Program-made: the position numbers and the translations under genes
Notes under the pieces: generated by a model
What the model was told of the DNA's origin: nothing
Databases searched by the model: none
Seen by the model: the letters and a program-made list of their open reading frames with translations, nothing else
Source: Bedellia somnulentella
Lineage: Eukaryota; Arthropoda; Insecta; Lepidoptera; Bedelliidae
Length of the DNA: 64,000 nt
Reading direction: 5' to 3'
NCBI GenBank assembly: GCA_963576735.1
Contig: OY755177.1
Coordinates: 18,662,001-18,726,000, forward strand
Part shown: piece after piece, positions 10,701-22,700 of the stretch
Numbering within the stretch: position 1 is the stretch's first letter
How the letters are laid out: each line of letters starts with the position of its first letter

Positions 10701-13700
10701 TGATATTCGGAGAACTTTACGTGTTATTTAGTTTAGTTTAGTTATAGTTTGTAAGTTAGTAGATATATATTTATTTAGTTAGTTATTTGTTAGTTAGTTT
10801 AGTTCTATTTAGTTTGCATATATATATATAAGTTTAAGCCCTATTGTTATAGAAGTAATTGTAAATATAGTGTAATGGAACGTGAAATATTGTACATAAA
10901 TGGCGACCTTTGTCCACACAGAGTCATCTCTATTCCTGGAGATGGGTCGTGTTTATTTCATTCGTTGTCATACAGCATGTATGGGAGTTTTCAGTCGTCA
11001 AACGATAAGGGAATTTTAGTAGTATCAAAGCTCAGGAGACAGCAATAGCTGAATATAATCGACTCCGAAGTATATATCGCCCAGACTTGTCTACCTTAGA
11101 AGTAACGAAGCCTCAGAGAAGAAACAAAAGAGATAGAGACAGAGAATGGGTTCTAAGCAAAGCAGTAGCTGACGTCCAAGAAATTGTGAGGTCACCTAAA
11201 AGTAAAAGAAAGAAATACACTTACAAAAAATAAATGAGATCCCACCAAAAACATTAAATGTAAAAAAATGCCAAGTCTCTCGATGCAGTCTTTCCATCGT
11301 AAAAAGTTTTGAGATCTCATAGAAGCCAAGTCCTATTCAAAATATTTCGTAGTTATAAATCAACATTTAGTAATTGTATCAATAGTTTTCTTTATATTAT
11401 AATTATAGTGACTTGGCAATGAGCACAAATTAAAAGCTGCTTGCTGCCTGGAATTATGTGCAAATGTTACTGACGAGACCAGTGATCAGATTATTTGTTA
11501 TGTGTGAATCATGATGGTCACTACCGACTACATTCTCCAATACAATAATTAAGAATACCTTACGGGCCATCGCTTTATGAAAGTAAATGAATCGAGAGTG
11601 CACTAAGACTGACTGCCGTTGCCGAAATTCGGTTGGGACGACACGGATAAACCAACAGAAAATTAATTTTGTGATATTAATGTTTACGCATGCGGTGTGT
11701 GTAACTTTAAACTCCTCCAAATATGCCGTTTTATTTGTTTCTTCTTGTGCTCATTGCCAATTCACTATAATTATAATATAAAGAAAACTATTGATACAAT
11801 TACTAAATGTTGATTTATAACTACGAAATATTTTGAATAGGACTTGGCTTCTATGAGATCTCAAAACTTTTTACGATGGAAAGACTGCATCGAGAGACTT
11901 GGCATTTTTTTACATTTAATGTTTTTGGTGGGTTTTTTTTTCTTAATGCTCTTTAAGGTGATCAGAGTATACATCTTCATACAAATAATTATTATAGCCA
12001 AAAGAGTCCATTGTTCGGGTACAGTCCATTCCCAAAGATTATAGATCGGGCTGTCACTCCCATATCTATGTCTTCCTTGGGCCCTCAACATTTTCGGTCC
12101 ACTTAGTAGGAGAACCAACTTTAGAGCCTTTGAAACTTAACGCGCAATGGCTATCTGGTTTACGCATTATCGGTTACATTGACTGCCACTTAAATTTGGG
12201 TTTTTTCCCTACTCAATTGCCCTAGAACTTTATACAAATACATACATACATATACTCACGGCTATAAATCCCTAGAAGGGGTAGCCAGAGCTAAGGAACT
12301 TGAAGTTCCTCAGCCACTTTTGGAAGTTGCGTCGGGAAAAGATAGTGAAATAAAGGTTGTTGGTGATGGGTCTCCAACCACATCGCCCAAAAATCCCTTA
12401 CCTTACCTTACCTTCTACAAATATAATATTTTTATGGGTTACTTTATAACATACATTACTCACGCTATTAGTTCCCATTAACGTAGGCAGACATTATCGA
12501 AGCGCTTTTTTGTATGATCGTGACCAACCTCTACTTCGTCTTCCACCATCATTATATTGAAAGTGTCTTCTTCATGATAGAAAGGTAACAAAATATAAAC
12601 TCCATCAGCAATTTAAGATCAACATCAGGTAAATAAATAAAAACTTAATATTTCAGTTAGAAGAAATAAAGCAAGCAAAAGCGCTAAACGAATCCATACC
12701 GAGCCAAGATGTCCTCTTCGAAAGAGCAGCCCTCGAGGACATGAAGAAGAAACAGAAGTACAAAGAAGATTTATCACAGCAAATGGTGAACCAACAACTG
12801 ACTAGGCAGGCGCAGTATGAAGACTCGCTTATTGAGAAGAGTATGATTGAAGATATTAATAGGACTTTGGCGGAAGAAGATAGGAAGTTAGTAATGGTTT
12901 TTATGTGCAACACAAGTTTTCACGTTTTCTATCATAAAACATATCCTGTAGTGTGCTGTATAATTTTGTTTACGTTCAAAATGATCGAGTTTGAGATTGA
13001 AAACCATCTTAATTTGGTCTCTTTTACTCCTTGGCGTTACTTTACTGCGGCGTAAAGTATTTTTTTTGTTTTAGCTCACACTCAACTCTTTGGGTAGTGT
13101 TCAGCCATTTAAGCAAATATCTAGACAAATCATTTGGATTAATATTGATGAACTACTTGCTAAGGCAATAATTTCATATTGGTTTTAAATTAATAATTCT
13201 GGTAAATCTTTTACAAACAAAATTATATGAATTCATACTCGTACATTTCATTGCTTATACTCACCACTATTTATACCTATTTAGATTGGCCAAGATTATT
13301 TATTGACTGACAAACCTCTCATGCTTCCCTTCATATAATGCCAATATCATACCTATATGCCGTGTAGTGTCGGCTTAGAATAGCACTACCCCGTTTCTAC
13401 CGATGGGTGTACGTAAGAGGCGACTAACGGTATTGGGGCTTTTAAGGTATTTTTGGGCGATGCGGCTGGAGACCCATCACCAACAACCTTTACTTTTCCA
13501 TCCTTTCCCCCCTCAATTTTCCAAATGTGGCTGAGGAATTTCTAATTCCTTAGCTCTGGCTACCCCTTCTAAGGATTTATAGCCGTGAGTATATGTATGT
13601 ATGTATGTATCATACCTAAAAAGGCATTTCTTAATTCTTGCGGTATTCTCGGTATATACTTTACTATTCTAAACGAGTGGTGAAATTTCCGATTCTTAAC

Positions 13701-16700
13701 CTCTGTGTTTATTCTAACCAAAATCCTTCTTGATTCCAGAGAGAGAGAACAGAAACAATACGTGAAAGAGAAACTCCACCAAGAGATGTTGGTCACTCAA
13801 CAATTAAAAGAAGAGTGGAAGAGGAAACATATGGAAGAGCTGATCAGAGAAGAGAAGGATATCGAGAAGCAGATTATGTTAGAGTGTGATAGAGATGCTG
13901 TTATGTAAGTATTTCACTAACGGCCATGGAGACTTGGCTTAGAATGTCACTACCCCTCTCTACCCACGGGTGTCGTAAGAGGCGACTTAGGGTATGGGGC
14001 TTTTTTAAGTGGTTTTTTGGCAATGCGTTTGGAGACCCATCACCAACGATACTTAATTTTCTACCATCTTGTCCCCTATAGACTTCCAAATGTGGCTGAG
14101 GAGTTTCCAGCTCTGAAGCTCTGGCTACCCCTTTTAGGGATTTTTGGTCGCGTGTATATGTATGTATGTATGTTAACATTACCCATATATGTATGAGCTA
14201 AAGGGCACCACCTTACCTTAAAAAGCGTGCTCTGCCTGATGCGGGTTAACCGACTAACTACTGCTATGGTAGTTGCCGGGACTGACGTCTTTATAGACGA
14301 AGTGGATGTACGTCACGTAACGTGATATAATTAAAACTTAATCGATGACATGATGCCGAAAACAACAACAGTTAAAAAAAAATTTTAAAAGTCCCAAATA
14401 CAATTTTCGTATTTGCACGCTTTTGCTCGATATCATTATTTTTATCTCTTTTGTGAAATTTTCACTGTCTCTTTATCAAAGTTCATAAGATTCAGCCTGG
14501 TGACAGGCGGACAGATGGACGGATAACGTAAGAAAACTATTTTGTGAGATCGTACATACATTCTAGATTTATCCTTTGAAGGTCATCTAGGAATCGGAAT
14601 TCATCCATAATTTCCGCGGCAATTTAAGTGAACAAATAGACTATTTATATTTAAGGGAAATACTATTTATATTTTATCAATTTGACAGCAAATTTTGACA
14701 ATAAACAAAATTGTATATGTATATTAGTGGAGCGCCGTAAGGCATAAAAATGGTAAAATCTCGGAACCCAGGGCCAGTCAATGAATCTGTATAACAAGTG
14801 TTTGACTGTATTATTAAAACCTCAAATAAAAATGTTAAAAAAAAATAATTGCCGATCTCGATTACAACAATTTTTATAAACAATTTACTGAAAAATGGAA
14901 GGCGGAAGGGGGAAAAAATGTTTACAGTAAAGATCTTAATTTTATATGCAATAAATTATGTTTGCAGAGTAAATTCAATGTTAATTTATTAGATTTTCGC
15001 AAAAAAAATGATTTACAAAAGATAATTTAACCTTAACTATATCGATTATTGTTCATTATTGTCGTCGTCGTCGTCGATTTCGTTGATGTAGATTGTAGGT
15101 AAAGGATTAGTACAGCTATCACCATTGCATTCTAAGCAAGCTGCAGTACAGTTTAATCCACTTTTCCTGCATCCACAAGATGCTCCACATCCTGTTTTGC
15201 ATGAGCAAAAATAATTTTTAGTAAAGATTCTGGAGCTGGTCGCTGCGTCATTGTTTGCGGTATCAATATTCCGCGTTCATTTTTCCAACCCCATTCTTCT
15301 GGTAATATTTCTTTTCCGAGCCATGTTTGAACTTGTGAATATACTCTTTTGAAGTGTTCGAAAGCGGCGTCTGCAGTAGGTGGTAAAGACGGCAGTTTAA
15401 CGCAGGTATTTTTGGCAGTTGCTTTCAAAAAAGAGTTATATCTCAATGCATTAAGATCTTTCGTTTTTTGGGGGGCATTATATAAAGCAAGAGTGCATGT
15501 AACACCAGCCTTAAAAATTTCATCGATGTCTTTGCGTTCATTTTTAAAAACTGTCGCAGCATTTTGCAAATCCGTTCGTTTTTCGAAATTTTTTGCAAAC
15601 ACGTTTTTGCCACGTTGAAAAAAAGCTGACGTCGTGTCACATCCAGTGAATGCATGTAAGAACAGAATATAATAATAAATACATACGGACATATTATACA
15701 CAGATCAGATCAAGTTAGCCCCAAATATGCTCTTTACACTTTGGTAATATTTTTTCTAAACTCTTAGAAGAGTACGCTCTTTGCAGTATTTTGCCTTTGG
15801 ATGGTTTTCGAAAATAAATTTCTCGGTCTGGTGGTGAGAGCGCAGTCAATAAAACTAAAACATCTACATCCTCGGACACTACAGCAATGTTTTCAGATTG
15901 CAGATTAATAGCAGTTTCAATTATTAGTCTGTCGGCATCAGTTTCTGCTTGGCAAGAAAATATTTTATTTTCTGTGAGTGTTTCTCGTAGCATATCTATA
16001 AGACTACTCTTATTTTTGGCATTCGATAAAAAAAAATCCTGCGCTGTTTTTAGTGGCATGGTTTTATCAAATATTATGTCATTACATGCGTTTTTTTTAC
16101 AGCGACGCGTTCGTTCCATTGATTTTGTGCAGCTCTTCTTGTAACCATCAAATACGACATAAATGTTGTTTCCATAATTGTTATATAGATATCTGACATA
16201 ATGTTGACAAATTGTACCGAAATTTTCATCTAATTGCCACTTGCAACCATGTAATAACATCCCTCCATCAATGACGTAGGAAAATTTTCGTACATCGTTC
16301 ACATCCACTGACACTTCTGGGAATATGTCATAAAATGTAGATTTTGTTGTTTTTTGTATTTCACCATCTTCAAAGAGAGCAAGAAGATAAGGAGCTAATT
16401 CATAAGTCAAGTAGTTTTTTAGTTCTTCATCAGATTTTTTTAATACGCATATACGCTGAAATAATAATAGCGGATCAATTGGAATAATATCATCATCCAC
16501 TTTGATTTTGCTAGTCGATGCCAACAAAGGAAAGATCTTGTCTTTCCTTGATAACTTAACTTCTTTGAAATTTATTCCATTAATTTTCTTCATTATTTTT
16601 AGACCTTGCTCAAAAGCTGCGTAGCAATTCACGTTTTTTTGCCCAGTTATTCCAGTTGCAATAGACATAATGACACCAACATCAGGGAATGGAGGATGTT

Positions 16701-19700
16701 GAATAAAATATTCTTCCAATTTTTTCACGTCAATGTCGTCCCTTTTGATTCGTGCATCGGTTGAATCAGCGTGTTGATAACTTTTTTTAAAAGATATATT
16801 ACAAAATTCCTCTATGCTTTCTATTATATCTTTTGTAAAAATAACACCTTTTATCCATTTATAGACAATACTTTTCGTTACACTACGTTTAAAAGGTCCG
16901 CCTTCAACACTCATAGATTTCATTAATGTTTGTTCTATGGTTTGATCCGTGGAAATTCCAGAAAAAAATACATCAGAACGTCTAGCAGTGAAATAGCCCT
17001 CTGTGAAATTTTGAAACTCTTCTGGGTCCATTTGGATAGATAATTCCTGCATGTCTTGCAAGTACAGTTGCGCGGACTTTGCATGCGGAAAATGTCCTGA
17101 TGCATGGAAGTATGGGATCATCCTCTCAATAGTTTGTAAATGCAGATTCCAATCACCCATACGCTCAGCTGCAATAAAATCTTTTAGCACTGATACCATT
17201 CGAAAATAGCTGATCCATAATCTGGACGTTTGATTTTTACTCTCTATAACATGTAAAATTTTTTAAAAACTTCATTTAAACTTTGAAATCCAATAATTTC
17301 CGTTATTTCCGTGTAATTGAACATTTCAAAAATATTAGCATTCGTCTCATCAGCAATTAAAGTTTGGAATTCCGAATTATTTTTTAATAGATCATCGTAA
17401 ATTAATCTAGATAAAGTTAGCTGCAGGAGTATATATGCACGTACCGCTCTAGCATATGCACGTCCAGACATGATATGATCGATTGAATTTTCGGCATAAA
17501 CCGTCGAGAGGGCTTCTTTAATTCCACTTCCAGCCATTATATAACCAATAGATCCCATATAGGACATTAGCGTATGAAAAGAGCCCAATCGGACAACAGT
17601 AAGCATCTCATCTGATAAACATATAGCTGAAGTTATATCGCGCGATTTTATATACAAAGATTGATCAAATGTTACGATACATGTCTTCATATTTAATGAT
17701 TTTGCATTGTCTACTGATGTTTTCATCGCCGTATACAAAGTGTTATAATCACTTGGAGATGCATAAATGAATGGTAAGAATATTATTGACGAAGTATCAA
17801 AATCATGTGTACTTGTTAACAAATTCATGAATCCGTTCCATCCCGGGAAGTCATTATTGATTTTGAATTTTAGATACATCCAGAGAACGTTCAATTTTGA
17901 AGAAACTGTGGGGGTTAAATTGGGCTCTTGCTCCGAAATTTTGATTTGAAGTTTTTTCAATCCTTCACCAGCAGAAGCTGGATATATTTGAAGGGGTATA
18001 TGAGCTTGATCAGAAATAGTTGTCTCTGTTGGAATCTTATCTAAACGTTTAATTGGTTCCCTGGTTTCTATTCGATCGCTCGGAGTTACAATTTCGATCG
18101 AACCCAAATTATGAAAAGTATCTTTGCCGTCTAGTGTGTTGACGTTAAAATCTGCGTTATCGTGCACAAATTGTACAAAAGTACCTGCTTTTATTTTCAC
18201 AGGACTTGTGAATGTTGCAGAAGCTTCATAAATTATTGCTTCTTTGTATGATCCGCAAAAGTCTAAAGCGTTACATATTTCTATTATTTTTTTTGGAGCC
18301 AAATTTTCTATGAAGAGTAACAGCTAAAGCCACATGCAGTGATGATATAAATGAACGAGGCCTTACTGCAGATATTATCGCATGAGCTATTGAGGCGCAT
18401 TTCGTTTGATAATGATTTATAAACTCTGGTGTACCTCTTTTGCCATTTAAAATTATTTCTGATAAAAAAAATGATAGAGATTTTGGTATTGTCTCATGAA
18501 CATGGTTAAATATTTTATCACTAGCCGGATACATTTTATTATCATAAACCTGCGTCCGAATGTGTCGTCGTAAAATTTCACCAGCAGCCTTTAAAATACG
18601 ATATTCTTCTTCTTCATCATGTTTTGACCTCTGACTGTACCAGTTATCGGACAATATTTCATATTGTTGTTTTTTAAAACATATGATTGTATTAGATCCA
18701 AATTTACTGGAGAATACAATATTATCCTCATAATGGTTCATTAACCTCATTTTTATCGTTTTATCGTCAGGAATATGATCAATTGTCACAATACTTTTTA
18801 ATTCTGCCAGTGAAAACTGGCAGTCATCATTTTCTTCAATATATTTGAAAATCTGCTCCATTGCTGCATCTACTTGTATTGTGACTGGATGAATTTTTTT
18901 ATCCCTCTGGCTCTGTTTTACGGTAGTTTTCAAACGCATATAACAATCCGCGTGATACTTAGCGTCCTGAGCTACTAGATCTAACACACCTACAATTCTT
19001 TTATGGATATTGCGCTATGACAATATTCGCTTTTCTCTTCGCTTATCAAATTTAAAATAGTTTGCTTGAACTCAGAAGTAGTTACGTAGCTGATTTGCTG
19101 TCTTACCGATTTGGACTTTCTTCTTTCCTTCATTTCATCCGCTTCTTTTTCACACAAAAAGCACTTATTTTTCCAATCAAAATCAATAGAAGTAGCCATT
19201 CGCAGTTTTTTTTAGGTGGAGAGCATGTTGATGTGGTGTTCTTTTTTTTAAATAAGCATTAATACATCCTTTATTGATATATTTTTGTCTGCATACTGAA
19301 TGCACGTAGACAAATTCGCAAGTATTTAAATACTGAGAAATTCCATCCCCTCTTTCCACAGAAGCAGCTTTCAGTGTTGGTATTCCTCTAGTGACTTTTA
19401 TAATATCTCTTAGCTCAGAGCTTAATTCAGAACTACATCCAATTTTGTCACAAATGAGGCAACCATTATTTATATTATTACTATTCGATGGTTCACCCAT
19501 TTTGATACGAGGCTGTAACAACAAATATTACTAATATCAATAACTAACCTTTATATCACAATTAATCAATTAATCATTTCGCAAAACTATAATATTTTCC
19601 GATGGTATGGGGTTACGTTTCGGAGAAATATTAAATGATCACATACATCAGACAGTAACAAACTATTGTTATACTGGTGCTCCCTTTAATTATATTATCG

Positions 19701-22700
19701 ATAAAGTTACTTTGGGTGAATATGACGAGTATACTACAATTGTTATATTATTCGGTAGTAGTATAGGATTAAATAAAAAAATATTGAAGAAAAGCATTAG
19801 CCAGCTTTTAGAGATACAAAAGAAACATAAATGTAAGTTTATATTTTGTACCTTACCATATATATATAATTATATGAGTAAGCATAATAATGATATTCAT
19901 ATGTTTTGTACCTTACCATATATATATAATTATATGAGTAAGCATAATAATGATATTCATATGTTGAATAATTTTATATTTAATATGACCAGCCGTCAAA
20001 GCGACGTTTTCTTTACTCTGGACGTGAATAAGTTCATACCTTATTCAAGACAACGATCGGGTACTATATACATACCCTTAAATAAAAAACGTACCATTGC
20101 TAAATTATTAGCATATCATATATCGAACCCTCCCTTATTTAATATAAGGGAAAACTTACTTACAATATGTGATGGTGGAAACCATAATTTAAACTTTTAA
20201 GTGAGACAATAGAAGAGCCTCCTGTCATCCTTAAGCCGTCACCTTCAATTAATATTAACATTGTAAACAAGGAAGGAGGTTCTTCTGGCAAAATATTTAA
20301 AAACCGTGCTTTACAAGGAGACCCACAATTTAAATTAGTATTTCAAAATACTCAGGGGTTTTCTTGTAAAGAATTAGAAATTGAATTGTTTTTAGAAAGA
20401 TATCAAATTGATTGTTTCTGTGTCTCAGAACACTGGCTTAAGAATTGCGAGCTCATATTTGGTTTTCAAAATTACAACTTAGCTAGTAGCTACTGCCGCA
20501 ATTCTAAAGCCTGTGGTGGCTCCGCTATATTTATAAAAAATAGTATTAAATGTAAAAATCGTGAGGATATTGTAAAACTGAGCGTTGAGCAAGTCGTGGA
20601 GATATCCTGCATAGAGTTACTAAACTACTTTATAGTAAGCGTATATCGAGCCCCCTATAGTCAAAATTATGAAAGATTTGAAAGTGTAATGGAAGATGTA
20701 TTAACTAAAATTTTCAAGAGTAAAAAACAATTAATTATTTGTGGAGACTTCAATATAGATCTCTTAAAAGATAGTACTCAGAAAACACGGTTGATGAGTT
20801 TATTCCAATCGTTTAATTTAGAAAATTTATTCTTGGAACCTACTAGAACCAAAACATGTTTAGATAATGTATTTACAAATGCTGAATTCATAAGTAAATC
20901 TGTAATAAATAAACTAAAATCTGATCACAGTGGTCTTTTTGTAAACTTTCCACATAAGGCACCAGACCGAAAAATTATAGTTAAAAAAAGGAGTATCTAA
21001 AGGAAACTCAGTGCTACAGCAGATATACGCACAGCGGTTTATTCAGTTTATTTATAATATTTTATATTACACATTTTGCTGCGACCATTTTATATCTATC
21101 AACATACATAGACAACTATATAATTATGATAGATTGTACCATAGAGGTCATATACCTACTCCAATACGCACCCTCAATCTATCATAAGATAAGTCTACCC
21201 TAAATAACCTCGCACCCTTAAATAGTACACGTATAACATTATCTAGAAAATATTAAATTACACAAAAACGAATACAAGGAACAACTAAACAATACTACAA
21301 TTAGACAATAATACATGTCGCCCCCTTAATTAAACATTTTCTAGACACATTTTAGTTAAAAAAGATTTAATTCTTGGCCCATGTAGGCACTTGGTCATTA
21401 TGTCCGCAACCATAGTCTCAGTAGGCATATACCTAATCTCAACTCTATCATTGATGATCGCTTCGCGTATGAAGTGATATCGAATGTCAATATGCTTAGT
21501 TCTGTAGGATACCTACTAATTTAATATTTATTTACATTGTTTTATTTATACACTTTTATTAAAATTAAACTATTTACAAATTTGTACAACAACATTAACA
21601 CGTTTACGTTTTCACATACCAACGTTTATGAAAACGTAATGGGAACCGAATACATACGTTAGCTGGAAGAGTAAGTATCCATGCGCATTGTTCTCGGCGC
21701 TCGATCTTAGATAATCCGGAAATAACTGGTTGATTGAGGGCCAGGTGTGTGCATCGAAGCTATCGCTAGTCAGTCAGTCGTCCCTTGATTGTTTCTCGGC
21801 TAATAACGTGTCGCCGTAATTATTGCAAATTCATTCGCGCTATTTCGTACTGTAATATCTAACTCTCGTGTTGTGTTCTATTTTGTTGACTTTTGTTTTA
21901 CCTACTAATTAGTGTTTAGTACTTACAAATTATTCTTCAATCCTTCTATTGTGTATAGTGTATGTGTTATTATTTATTAAATCGTGTGCAACTGGAATAA
22001 GGACTTTCACTGAAGATACTTACCACCTCAAGTAAGCTACACACACCCCACATACCACTATATTGGTGACCCCGACGAACACGCGGGAAAAAGAATATGA
22101 GTGACAGTGAGTATGACTCATCCACGAGCACTCTACGCGGCCGTCCTAATCCAGCGACGGTGACGCAACCACATGAACAAGTTATCGAAAACGCGCCGAT
22201 GACGTCAACATCTGCTGATGTGTGTAAGGTTGGAGTGCATCTGCCGACGTTTTGGCCTGACAAACCGGCATTATGGTTTGGGCAGTTAGAGGCACAGTTT
22301 GCTTTGGCTGGTATTTCAAAAGACAACACAAAATACTATCACGTCATTGCAAACTTAGATAGCAAATATGCAGCCGTGGTCGAGGACCTCATCACGCTTC
22401 CTCCGAGTACCGACATGTACGTTAAGCTTAAAACGGAGCTTATAAAAAGATTATCCCTGTCAAAAGAGAATAGAGTTAAACAACTTCTCATGTATGAAGA
22501 GCTCGGAGACCGCCGACCATCACAATTTCTACGGCACTTGCAGCAGTTGGCCGGTGCAGACGTACCAGATGAGTTCATCAAGACTATTTGGACCAGTCGT
22601 CTGCCAAACTCCATACAGTCCATTCTTGCCTGTCAAGAAGGCAGTCCTCTAGCCACTCTCGCTGAATTAGCTGACAGAATCAACGACATTGCACCACCAT

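Larger units (their letters stand above)
15046..19500 (-). pseudogene. Large zinc-binding FEN1/XPG-like nuclease gene, frame-broken
   Basis: Reading from ATG at 19500-19498 to TAA at 15048-15046 needs five single-base frame corrections plus removal of one 58-bp SINE insertion. The product would be about 1450 residues. In order: zinc module 1 (CLICDK.. VHSVCRQKY), zinc module 2 (CFLCEK.. AKYHADCYMRL), a long helical middle, a PIN/FEN1-like 5'-nuclease core, and a Cys-rich CXC-like C-terminus ending in an Asp run. Proteins with the HAFTGCDTT signature occur, from memory, as multi-copy uncharacterised proteins in arthropods and cnidarians; I know no assigned function. All five single-base breaks lie at or next to A-runs, so some may be sequence errors. 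Its 5' UTR seems to be spliced (donor 33426, acceptor 19513). Confidence 0.7.

Noticed and set aside
15349..16144. Plus-strand open frames opposite the nuclease gene
   Set aside because: Shadows of the - strand coding sequence without recognisable content.
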